Position numbers and translations under genes: made by a program
Source of the DNA: G965215055 sp965242685
Lineage (GTDB): Bacteria > Pseudomonadota > Gammaproteobacteria > UBA4575
Direction of reading: 5' to 3'
Length of the DNA stretch: 64,000 nt
Assembly (NCBI GenBank): GCA_965242685.1
Contig: OZ251487.1
Coordinates: 806,001 to 870,000 of the forward strand
The notes under the pieces: generated by a model
Databases searched by the model: none
What the model was told of the DNA's origin: nothing
What the model saw: only the letters and a program-made list of their open reading frames with translations
In this document: positions 57,051 through 64,000 of the stretch, piece after piece
Layout: every line of letters starts with the position of its first letter
How positions within the stretch are numbered: position 1 is the first letter of the stretch

Positions 57051-58424
57051 CTAAGCGGCTATCCTTGTTTTGCTTCCTTTAATTAGCTCTTTCACACGCC
57101 TATATATGCCTTCCAACACTTCTTGATCCGCCGGAAAAGGTGAATCAAATGCAGGTCTTAGCGAGATAGGTATGTCATCCATTCTATATACCGTTCCCCC
57201 CGTATTGATCCCATAGGTCGCCACGGCAAAACGTACTTTGGAAATCCTGGTTGTATGCGTTTCTTTTGTATCCAAGGTAATTACCGGTATTTTCTTCAAA
57301 TGATCAATCGCCTTTCTGGAAAAATTCGATGCCGGATCGGAAGCAATAATCATTGCGGCATCCGTCTCGCCGCGAGCCAGCACGTCACTGGTAGTGAACT
57401 CGCCCGGATTGAATCTTGGGAAACCACGATTAAAGTTCACGCCAAATGGATAACCCGTCTGCCAGGATACAACGTTATCCGCCCCCGTCACGTTGCCATG
57501 ACCACGCACCGGCTTGGCAACAAAGTGAGTATGCTTGTTCAGATCTGCGGTCAAGGAATATATAGCACCAGAATTAAAATGCCGACCTCTGGTCATGGTT
57601 AGACCCATACCCAGAAACAAAACACCAAACTGTGCATTTTTCATGCGATGCACCAGGTCATCAAGAAGCTCGCGTGGGACACCAGTAGTTTCTTCAATAT
57701 CATCATTGATCTTCCTACCTTTAACCAATGCACGCAACGCCCAGATCAACTCGAAATCCCTTCCTGGTTTAATCTGTATAAATATATCCGCAACCGGCGT
57801 ACTAGGCGTTCTACGCACGTCAACAAGAACTACCGTACGGTCCTTTTTGCCATTCGGAATATACATTCCCTTCGGCGTTACAGCATAGCGAGTAAAATGT
57901 CGGGGGTGAGACTCGGCAGGATTGCCTCCCCAGTAAACCACCAAATCGGCACGGTTTCTGATCTCGCCCAGTGTAGCGGTACTCTCACCTACTCCTTGAA
58001 AAGCCATGCCCGACGGGCCATGACAAACAGATGTCGTAGTATCAATATTGCCATTGATGACGTCCATGATGCCTACTGCAACACGCTGCGCCTCACAGGG
58101 CGAATCGCTTAACCCATAGGTAATCGGAAACTTTGCATTTACCAGAATTTGTGCGGCAGCATCCATGCCCTCCTCTAGGCTCGCCTCTTTGCCATCAATC
58201 AAAACTACGGGACGATCCTCCAGAGTGTGCTCATAAAACCATGCACGACCAAGTACACAGGCCCTTTTAGCCTTGGTAATACGATGCTGGTCAAGGTCTA
58301 CCGTAAGCTCCATGTCATCACAGACACAACCACAAAAAGTACATGTTGCATCTTTGATGACCCTGATGTTTTTTTGCTCTGGGGCCTTGTTTACTTCGGA
58401 TTTGACTCGTGCTTTCCCCGTCAT
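57051..58424 (-). CDS. fhcB: Formyltransferase/hydrolase complex subunit B
   Basis: 457 residues, homologous to the molybdenum/tungsten FwdB/FmdB subunit. The N-terminal C28-x2-C31, C33, C35 and C56 could hold an iron-sulfur cluster, and TTTSVCHGPSGM (C134) resembles the metal-ligand cysteine region of FwdB. In methylotrophs the Fhc complex works as a transferase/hydrolase, not a dehydrogenase, and FhcB is considered non-redox. Keeping these residues is noteworthy. First of fhcBADC and 33 bases after an FwdD-like gene. Confidence 0.93.
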   Translation of the reverse strand: MTGKARVKSEVNKAPEQKNIRVIKDATCTFCGCVCDDMELTVDLDQHRITKAKRACVLGRAWFYEHTLEDRPVVLIDGKEASLEEGMDAAAQILVNAKFPITYGLSDSPCEAQRVAVGIMDVINGNIDTTTSVCHGPSGMAFQGVGESTATLGEIRNRADLVVYWGGNPAESHPRHFTRYAVTPKGMYIPNGKKDRTVVLVDVRRTPSTPVADIFIQIKPGRDFELIWALRALVKGRKINDDIEETTGVPRELLDDLVHRMKNAQFGVLFLGMGLTMTRGRHFNSGAIYSLTADLNKHTHFVAKPVRGHGNVTGADNVVSWQTGYPFGVNFNRGFPRFNPGEFTTSDVLARGETDAAMIIASDPASNFSRKAIDHLKKIPVITLDTKETHTTRISKVRFAVATYGINTGGTVYRMDDIPISLRPAFDSPFPADQEVLEGIYRRVKELIKGSKTRIAA

Positions 58425-58457
58425 GTAATTTTCTCCTACATTCCTGAAAACTTCATT

Positions 58458-58811
58458 TCAAGACGATCTTTTGACTTTTGCAAGCTTAACCTGGATGTGC
58501 TTTGACATAGGCATTCCAGAGGCCCCCGTATCTGCATCCATCAACTGACTTGACGGCGGCCCATAAGGTATGAAGATCATTCCGGAAGGCAGTTCCCGAT
58601 CCTTCTTGCCCTTGCACGTTACAACGACCTGACCGACGTTTGACGTCAAGCGAATCTTGTCGCCATCACTGAGTTTCAAGCGCTGCATATCTCCTTCATT
58701 CAGTTCTGCCGTAGAAGTCACCTTGAGATACTCATCTTTAAGTTTGCCTTCATTCAGCGTTGTTCCCTGACTTTGTGAACGACCCGGGATAAGAATCATG
58801 GTCTCTGCCAT
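58458..58811 (-). CDS. FwdD/FmdD-like molybdopterin-binding domain protein
   Basis: About 117 residues from ATG 58811, with GGGGG ribosome-type sequence upstream. The fold matches the double-psi barrel that binds molybdopterin dinucleotide (LNEGKLKDEYLKVTS, LNEGDMQRLKLSDGDKIRLTS, LPSGMIFIPYGPPSSQLM). Encoded at the head of the fhc operon. Likely an Fhc-associated partner of FhcB. Confidence 0.82.
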   Translation of the reverse strand: MAETMILIPGRSQSQGTTLNEGKLKDEYLKVTSTAELNEGDMQRLKLSDGDKIRLTSNVGQVVVTCKGKKDRELPSGMIFIPYGPPSSQLMDADTGASGMPMSKHIQVKLAKVKRSS

Positions 58812-59122
58812 CAATACCCCCTTTGAGTAATTACCTGTGTCCCGTGTGGAATAATGGGGTACTCTGGTACTTATTAAGTATCAACGCATCAATTCCACGT
58901 ATAGCCAGTAAGGAGTACACAGGGTGATAAATATATCACACCTCACTAAGGAATGTTATAATATAACACACCGCCGGCATATATTCAGTACACAGGGCGA
59001 TAAATATATCACACTCCACTAAGTTTATGATGCATAATATTATGTAGGACTCGCTTCGCTTGATACGTACAAGCAAAGCAATAAAGAATTCTTGGTGCAG
59101 CGATCCACAGGAGGACTCAATC
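58812..59122. promoter_or_regulatory. Divergent control region with paired 37-bp repeats
   Basis: The region between the fhc operon (minus) and the DUF4242 gene (plus). It holds two direct copies of a 37-base element (58914-58950 and 58987-59023, 73 bases apart, three mismatches), each containing a GTGAT-N6-ATCAC palindrome, and a third palindrome TGTTAT-AAT-ATAACA between them. These look like tandem operator sites, but no known regulator matches clearly. Confidence 0.6.
58914..59023 (+). repeat. Two direct 37-bp repeats with internal palindromes
   Basis: Each copy starts AGTACACAGGG and ends CACTAAG. The core GTGATAAATATATCAC is an inverted repeat. Spacing of 73 bases is about seven DNA turns, as expected for cooperative binding on one face. 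Confidence 0.75.
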
Positions 59123-59395
59123 ATGCCGAAATATATCATTGAACGCGAAATTCCCGGTGCAGGTAATTTAAGTGCCGCCGAGTTACAAGGCATCTCACAA
59201 AAATCATGCAGTATTCTTAAAAATATGGGCCCGCAAATTCAGTGGATAGAGAGCTTTGTAACGGATGACAAGGTCTATTGCACGTATATTGCTCCCAATG
59301 AGGAAGAAATACTGAAGCATGCCAAAGAAGGTGAATTCCCGGCAAACAAAGTGGCGCAGATCAAGGGTGTGATTGACCCCACGACCGCAGAGTAA
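59123..59395 (+). CDS. DUF4242-like small protein
   Basis: 90 residues from ATG 59123, preceded by GGAGGA. MPKYIIEREIPGAGNLSAAEL and QIQWIESFVTDDKVYCTYIAP, with EGEFPANKVAQI, match the DUF4242/nickel-binding-like family of ferredoxin-like folds. Function unknown. Divergent from the fhc operon across the repeat region. Confidence 0.82.
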   Translation: MPKYIIEREIPGAGNLSAAELQGISQKSCSILKNMGPQIQWIESFVTDDKVYCTYIAPNEEEILKHAKEGEFPANKVAQIKGVIDPTTAE

Positions 59396-59448
59396 CACCT
59401 TCCCGTAGCCGTGCATGGCTCATCGTCGGTCCATGCAAAGAACCGGTT

Positions 59449-59739
59449 TCAGGGTGACCCAAAGATACAGCCGTTCCTGGTAACTACCGTAGGAAAGTCT
59501 CCTATGTCACGCATCACCTGCGCGACGTTGTAACCCTCCAGCATTGGTTTCACCTCATCTCCCCGAAGACCATTGAGGCATTCGTCCATGACGCGCAGGA
59601 TATACATGCCGCTATCTTCAACGACGCGAAACTGTATGCTTTCCAAGCCTTCATGCCGCCAACGTTCAATGGCCGCACCCGGGAAATGTTCTCCAAGATA
59701 TTCCTCCACAAGTACTACTATATTTTCTTCATGCAACAT
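59449..59739 (-). CDS. Uncharacterised 96-residue protein at the end of the mtoX operon
   Basis: Not recognised. Acidic, soluble, no signal peptide; HEENIVVLVEEYLGEHFPGAAI begins an alpha/beta pattern. It starts 19 bases after the TlpA-like gene and is probably the last gene of the methanethiol-oxidase operon. Confidence 0.65.
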   Translation of the reverse strand: MLHEENIVVLVEEYLGEHFPGAAIERWRHEGLESIQFRVVEDSGMYILRVMDECLNGLRGDEVKPMLEGYNVAQVMRDIGDFPTVVTRNGCIFGSP

Positions 59740-59758
59740 CTAAATGAATACCCGCTAC

Positions 59759-60358
59759 TCAACGAAGGCTACTCCACCCCATGAATTCCTTAAAAATGCC
59801 GAACAATGTGCGGTCTTGCATGGCGGCAGGTGATTCGTCGGCCATCAAGTGTCCGTGAGAAACCATCACCCCGGTCAGAAACTCTACTATCTCGGGCGAA
59901 TCCCATTGGCGCTCACCTGTAACCTTGTAGACTAGCCTGCCGTCCGGGTTGATTAAAAATGTGGTCGGTAACCCAAGAACCCCCCAACTTGCAAGGCTCA
60001 TGTCTTTGTCAATTAGCACTGTAAAATTAACCGGTACCTTATCCAAAAAGTTTCTGACATCCGCCAAGCTAGGGCCGACATGCACTCCCACTACTTCCAG
60101 CCCCTTGCCGGTAAACTGGTCATGTATATTACTCAATGACGGCATTTCCCTCCGGCACGGCGCGCACCACGCCGCCCAGAAGTTCAGCAGTACAAACTTG
60201 CCGGCATAGTCATCCAGGCTGATTACCGCACCATCAACTGTACTTAAACTAAACCCATCAGCTTGCGGCTCGGCAGTGATGGGGTACATGATCTTACCCG
60301 CCCATGCAGTGTTCATAGCTGATAACACCAAGATAAAAAGTACTATTCCTTTCCACAT
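59759..60358 (-). CDS. TlpA/ResA-like thiol-disulfide protein
   Basis: About 199 residues from ATG 60358 with a signal peptide (MWKGIVLFILVLSAMNTAWA); a longer in-frame start at 60433 overlaps the mauG-like gene and is less likely. The active site is WCAPC in LLNFWAAWCAPCRREMP, and GLPTTFLINPDG carries the cis-proline. Periplasmic reductase or copper-delivery partner for maturation of MtoX or the cytochrome. Confidence 0.88.
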   Translation of the reverse strand: MWKGIVLFILVLSAMNTAWAGKIMYPITAEPQADGFSLSTVDGAVISLDDYAGKFVLLNFWAAWCAPCRREMPSLSNIHDQFTGKGLEVVGVHVGPSLADVRNFLDKVPVNFTVLIDKDMSLASWGVLGLPTTFLINPDGRLVYKVTGERQWDSPEIVEFLTGVMVSHGHLMADESPAAMQDRTLFGIFKEFMGWSSLR

Positions 60359-60420
60359 CTTTATAAATCTTTTCCACGCACAGCGCTCATCTAAAGCAAC
60401 TCGTTGCCTGGCCTGATACA

Positions 60421-61758
60421 TCAGTATTCCCATTTGTTTTCATGTACCCAATTCGGGTCATCAGTGCCCAAGTCCCCTATGGGTGCCGCGAAGGCGTCCG
60501 CTACCAAAGTCGCAATGTTGTTCCCCGTCAGTGACTTTAGAAAAGCAGCCAGGTCATCCATTTCCGTATCAGTCAGGTTAAGTGGTGTGATCAAGGGACT
60601 GAGCAGCTCATTGGGAATCCCGCCCCGATTGTAGAATTCAATAACTTCGCGCAGGGTGTGTAGGGAGCCATTATGCATGTAAGGGGCCGTCAGTGCCACG
60701 TTACGTAAGGAAGGGGTACGAAACTTCCATCGGTCATGGGGGTTTTCAGTTACTTCGTACAAACCCAGGTCATTTTCTCTTGTCCCGAAGGCCTTGCGAA
60801 TCGCTTTGGCGTCAAACTCCGTGAATATCCCGGGCGCCAGCTGTACTTTTGCCTTCTCAGGCTCAATGCCCATAGATGCCTGATAACCAAGCCCGGTATT
60901 GTGCAGACGGTTGTCCGTGAACAATGCATAGTCATCGTGTATAAGGTGACAAGTACTGCAAGCACCTTTGCCGGTAAAAATGCTGAATCCCCGTTTTGTT
61001 TGTGCATCTACCGCTTTGTCCTGTGCACCAAAGTACCAGCGATCAAATGGTGAGCCGGCAGCATTGAGAGTACGTTGGTAACTGGCAAGTGCCATACCAA
61101 TCGTTTCCATGGTCGGCCCGCGACCATCAAATGCGCTTTCAAACAGATTATCATACTCAGGAATGGCCTTTATCTTGTTTATTACATAGCCGATTGAAGG
61201 ATTTGCCATTTCATTACGCGCCAGTAATGGCGACCAAACCTGTTGCTCCAACGTTGATTCACGACCGTCGTGAAAGATCTTTTGCAGATACGCTGCATTG
61301 TATATCGTCGGTGCATTGCGCTTGCCGGTGCGCCCTTCCACCCCTATCGGAATTTCCAACTCATTGTTGGTAAAGCCCTGCTCAGGTATATGGCAGATCG
61401 CGCAAGAAAATGTGTCATTGATCGACAAGCGTCGGTCAAAGAACAGTCTTCTCCCCAGTGCTACTTTTTCAGCGGTAACCAGATTGTCGGCGGGAACCGG
61501 TACCTCAGGCAACCCCAGAACAGGATGGGTAATAAACTCCAATAAGTCGGCTTCCCGACCGATGCGTTTTTGCAGGTCAAGTGAGTTTGTTCTGTAGTCT
61601 ACAGATTCATAGCCTTGTTTATTGTCGCCGGGGCCGAATGTCGCCTGTCGTTGCGGGGAATCCGCCAAGCTTGCCGACAAACAGATCGACACCAGGGTAG
61701 CAAACGCTGCATGCCTGGACACACTGATGACACGCACAAAGCTATCAATAGGTTGCAC
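60421..61758 (-). CDS. MauG-like di-haem cytochrome c peroxidase of the mtoX operon
   Basis: 445 residues with a signal peptide (about 1-32). Two c-type haem motifs, CAICH (119-123) and CSTCH (267-271). LGRRLFFDRRLS, APTIYNAAYLQ and the RTPSLRNVALTAPYMHNGSLHTL C-terminal part are typical of the cytochrome c peroxidase/MauG family. A mauG-like gene is a known neighbour of mtoX, possibly for cofactor maturation or peroxide removal, since methanethiol oxidase makes hydrogen peroxide. Confidence 0.9.
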   Translation of the reverse strand: MQPIDSFVRVISVSRHAAFATLVSICLSASLADSPQRQATFGPGDNKQGYESVDYRTNSLDLQKRIGREADLLEFITHPVLGLPEVPVPADNLVTAEKVALGRRLFFDRRLSINDTFSCAICHIPEQGFTNNELEIPIGVEGRTGKRNAPTIYNAAYLQKIFHDGRESTLEQQVWSPLLARNEMANPSIGYVINKIKAIPEYDNLFESAFDGRGPTMETIGMALASYQRTLNAAGSPFDRWYFGAQDKAVDAQTKRGFSIFTGKGACSTCHLIHDDYALFTDNRLHNTGLGYQASMGIEPEKAKVQLAPGIFTEFDAKAIRKAFGTRENDLGLYEVTENPHDRWKFRTPSLRNVALTAPYMHNGSLHTLREVIEFYNRGGIPNELLSPLITPLNLTDTEMDDLAAFLKSLTGNNIATLVADAFAAPIGDLGTDDPNWVHENKWEY

Positions 61759-61771
61759 AATTAATCTGTAC

Positions 61772-62509
61772 TCACTCGAGAGGGGGTGTCACCTCAAGAA
61801 GAAGTGTCTTGATGTCAGCAGTAATAAGCTGGTCATGCAGAAAAGAAACGCTGTACTGCTGTCGAATATTTTTTGATCGGTCAATCAGAAACGCTCGCAG
61901 TATATGTGACATTGAGTTCGTGTAATTTCCATCTTCGTCATATTCCCTTATCACCATCTGTCCATATCGGTCAAGAATGGGCCGTAACCGCTCTTCGGAG
62001 GCGGTAGTTAAAAATAACCATCGCGGCGGTTCATCTTCTCCAAATCCTGCACCGTATCGTCGCATCACTTCAGGCGTATCGCGCTGAGGATCAAAACTGA
62101 TACTGATGAGGCGAAGCCGGTCAGCAAAAGCGGGAGTATTTTTGAACCGTTCCTTGATTTTATAGAATACTGCGGTGGATAAAGGACACCCGTTTAAGTC
62201 GGTGCAATTACTGTACATGAAAGTAAGCAGTACGATTTTATCGCCAAAAAGATCTTCTAGTTCAAGTTCCTCACCATTGACGTCAAGAATCGTACCGCCA
62301 CCTGCCGTACCTAAGCCGGGCAAGGCATAGGTACCGGGCTGGGGAACTTCAAAAGGCAGGTCGGGCGCCCATCCGTTGGCAATCACTTGAATTTCGGCCC
62401 TTGCCGCATGAGAACCAGGCAAAAAGGTATCGTCGTCACTCCTCCGGTCGAGACATGCCGTCAACATAAACAACGATACCAGTAGTAAAAGTCTCGCACT
62501 GTTTTTCAT
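61772..62509 (-). CDS. SCO1/SenC-like copper protein of the mtoX operon
   Basis: 245 residues. Lipoprotein signal with LTAC (C19). Thioredoxin-like SCO fold, but the copper motif is C102-x5-C108 (CTDLNGCP) rather than the usual C-x3-C; the later histidine is likely in SMSHILRAF. A SCO1/SenC gene next to mtoX is a reported feature and fits copper supply to MtoX. Confidence 0.88.
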   Translation of the reverse strand: MKNSARLLLLVSLFMLTACLDRRSDDDTFLPGSHAARAEIQVIANGWAPDLPFEVPQPGTYALPGLGTAGGGTILDVNGEELELEDLFGDKIVLLTFMYSNCTDLNGCPLSTAVFYKIKERFKNTPAFADRLRLISISFDPQRDTPEVMRRYGAGFGEDEPPRWLFLTTASEERLRPILDRYGQMVIREYDEDGNYTNSMSHILRAFLIDRSKNIRQQYSVSFLHDQLITADIKTLLLEVTPPLE

Positions 62510-62533
62510 TTGCGGATACAGCCTTTCAAAAGC

Positions 62534-62562
62534 AACAAGGCCACCTCGAAGGCGGCCTTGTT
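62534..62562 (-). terminator. Hairpin between mtoX and the SCO gene
   Basis: Stem AACAAGGCC / GGCCTTGTT with an 11-base loop, extendable by ACCT/AGG pairing, followed on the minus strand by a short T-rich run. It probably lowers transcription past mtoX, letting mtoX be expressed more than its accessory genes. Confidence 0.65.
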
Positions 62563-62611
62563 CAAGTTGTTCAAGCTGTCTGGTTGCATAACTTGCAACA
62601 AGGCTACTCCT

Positions 62612-63997
62612 TTATTCCGTTTGGGACAGCAGCACTTCAGCTTGAGGTTTTTGTGAATACAGTGAGTAGGCACCAAACCTCATCTGGTGTGCGCGCCCCA
62701 GCTTGAGTTCATAAAAATCTACCGTGAACTCGTGCGTAAGTTTCTCGCCGTCCCAACTGAACAGCTTGAAAAACTGTTCGTCCTTCTCGCCGGTATTATC
62801 CCAATTACCCAACAAGGAAGACGTAAAGTAAGTGCGCTTGCCGTCCCAGCTTTGCGAAATCATGTTGACCTGAGAACCGATTACATGCTCATAAACCTGC
62901 TCGGGTTTAAAGGGGTCTTCAATATTAAAAAAGCGGGTTTTGCCATCCAAGAAAGTCTGTACCCAAAGCCCTTTGTCATCCGCAGTGATGGAAATATCAA
63001 CCGGTAGCCAAGTTCCCAAGGGACTGCCTTCGGTGCTGATGCCGCCCACGTCCTTCGCCTGCCATTCGCCCGCCTCATCTTCATAGATCAACCAGATTCT
63101 CGAGGTCAATGCGGTAGTGGTCAAGCAATAGTTATTTCGTGAACCCCACGCGCAGCGGATTTCCAGTGGCGCGCCGGGCACCTCAAAAACTTTCTTGGGT
63201 TTGCGTGTGTGCAGGTCCCAAACCACGACAGTATTACCGAAGCGTTTCATGGCCTCCTCGTCACTTATCATCTCCCCTACATTCATCATGTAGTTGGACC
63301 AACCGGTAAACGAAGAAGTAACCATTATGTTTCGCCTGGGCAAAACACGTACGTCATAGCCGTATCCATCGGCAACGTTGCCTACCTTTTTCGCACCACG
63401 CAAGTCTTCATCGGTTGGCATCCAATGGGCGGCGATAAAGTCGCCCTCATTGGAGTATTCCGCAAGACCGGTGCGTCCGCCATGGTCAACGTTGTTGGAC
63501 AAGGCACTGACCATGATACGGCCCGGTAGTGCATACATGGTGTGCGGCCCTACCATACCGCCAGTCTTCTCAACAAAATCGGTAATAACCTTGTGTAACC
63601 TGGGTTTGGATGGATTGGAATGAACATCAAAGATAAATATCTTGTTGCTGTCCAATCCTCCTGCAAACAGATAACGACGGTCATCAGTGAGGCCGGAATG
63701 GTGGGCCTCGTTGCGTCCCCCCACGGAAAGCACGTTGACTACCTTCCCATAGTGCTCTGAAGCCGGATTGACGGAAACGGTAACCAATTTGTCCTGTTCA
63801 TCTCCCAAACCTTCTACCCCCAACGTCCATATATATACATAGTCTTCTTGACCAACAATTTTTGCCATGTAGGGAGACATGCACGTCTCATCTGCAACGG
63901 CAGCAGAGTGAAAACCAAGCAAAGACACCAGCACGGTACATATAAATGTAAGCGTGCCCCATGCCCATCTGAATTTTAATTTTGTCACTTTCTTCAT
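62612..63997 (-). CDS. mtoX: Methanethiol oxidase (selenium-binding protein 56 family)
   Basis: 461 residues, complete, with a signal peptide (about 1-36, cut near AVADETC). The SBP56 fold shows in VEGLGDEQDKLVTVSV, GRNEAHHSGLTDDRRYLFAGGLDSNKIFIFD, GMVGPHTMYALPGRIMVSALSN and HQMRFGAYSLYSQK, with the His residues of the propeller present. Methanethiol oxidase converts methanethiol to formaldehyde, sulfide and hydrogen peroxide in the periplasm. The SCO and mauG-like genes downstream support this over a generic selenium-binding role. Confidence 0.9.
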   Translation of the reverse strand: MKKVTKLKFRWAWGTLTFICTVLVSLLGFHSAAVADETCMSPYMAKIVGQEDYVYIWTLGVEGLGDEQDKLVTVSVNPASEHYGKVVNVLSVGGRNEAHHSGLTDDRRYLFAGGLDSNKIFIFDVHSNPSKPRLHKVITDFVEKTGGMVGPHTMYALPGRIMVSALSNNVDHGGRTGLAEYSNEGDFIAAHWMPTDEDLRGAKKVGNVADGYGYDVRVLPRRNIMVTSSFTGWSNYMMNVGEMISDEEAMKRFGNTVVVWDLHTRKPKKVFEVPGAPLEIRCAWGSRNNYCLTTTALTSRIWLIYEDEAGEWQAKDVGGISTEGSPLGTWLPVDISITADDKGLWVQTFLDGKTRFFNIEDPFKPEQVYEHVIGSQVNMISQSWDGKRTYFTSSLLGNWDNTGEKDEQFFKLFSWDGEKLTHEFTVDFYELKLGRAHQMRFGAYSLYSQKPQAEVLLSQTE

Positions 63998-64000
63998 CTC

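Noticed and set aside
58914..59023. CRISPR-like repeats
   Set aside because: Only two copies with palindromes and a 36-base interval; no cas genes. They are better read as operator sites.
1..64000. tRNA or rRNA genes
   Set aside because: I found no stretch with a cloverleaf-like pattern or known rRNA sequence by eye; a covariance-model scan would settle it.

Overview
This window looks like chromosome from a gammaproteobacterial methylotroph of middling G+C. The gammaproteobacterial call rests on the gene order rhodanese(yibN)-grxC-secB-gpsA, which matches enteric bacteria, and on a typical housekeeping set (glyQS, glnA, envC-ctpA, thiG, trmB). The methylotroph call rests on an almost complete tetrahydromethanopterin (H4MPT)/methylofuran formaldehyde-oxidation system: fae, mtdB, mch, fhcBADC, mptG and several ATP-grasp, pterin and CitG-like biosynthesis genes. 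The right end carries a methanethiol-oxidase operon (mtoX-SCO1-mauG-like-tlpA). I could not assign an order or genus. I saw no rRNA, tRNA, CRISPR array, insertion sequence or integrase.

Layout. 1-3.5 kb: methylofuran/H4MPT biosynthesis (partial MfnF-like gene, MfnD-like ATP-grasp, HisA-like, and a multidomain pterin synthase). 3.6-8.1 kb: two tandem paralogues (A, B) of a GT-C membrane glycosyltransferase. 8.2-12.9 kb: thiG and trmB separated by an AT-rich three-gene cassette with a GHKL ATPase. 12.9-33 kb: housekeeping genes and transporters, plus an exported ankyrin protein with a 19-bp poly-G tract. 33-42.2 kb: egtD, a sulfotransferase with a 23-bp poly-C tract upstream, and three more GT-C paralogues (C, D, E), two of which are frameshifted by 22-bp poly-C tracts at their extreme 5' ends. 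42.3-49 kb: fae and the mch/mtdB/mptG cluster. 49-53.5 kb: cysS, a ferredoxin-NADP reductase and a ferredoxin. 53.6-58.8 kb: fhc operon. 59.1-64 kb: small genes and the methanethiol-oxidase operon.

Most striking is an apparent multi-locus phase-variation system. Long homopolymeric C/G tracts (19, 22, 22 and 23 bp) occur at four loci, three of them clustered around glycan-modifying genes. Paralogues A, B and D carry a short C6 at exactly the position where C and E carry C22. C6 keeps the frame; C22 breaks it and leads to a stop within about 20 bases. C and E would therefore be OFF as assembled and would come ON at 21 or 24 C. The copies also differ in the catalytic-type Asp-Glu motif of the first loop and in the number (one or two) of a roughly 100-residue C-terminal module, so switching could change surface glycan structure.

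Metabolically, methanethiol oxidase releases formaldehyde, which Fae/MtdB/Mch/Fhc would carry to formate; the sulfide released fits with a SqrR/BigR-type ArsR regulator next to a rhodanese. The ferredoxin and ferredoxin-NADP reductase sit between cysS and fhc and may join redox balancing. Tract lengths and ON/OFF states come from one assembled sequence and could carry homopolymer error.
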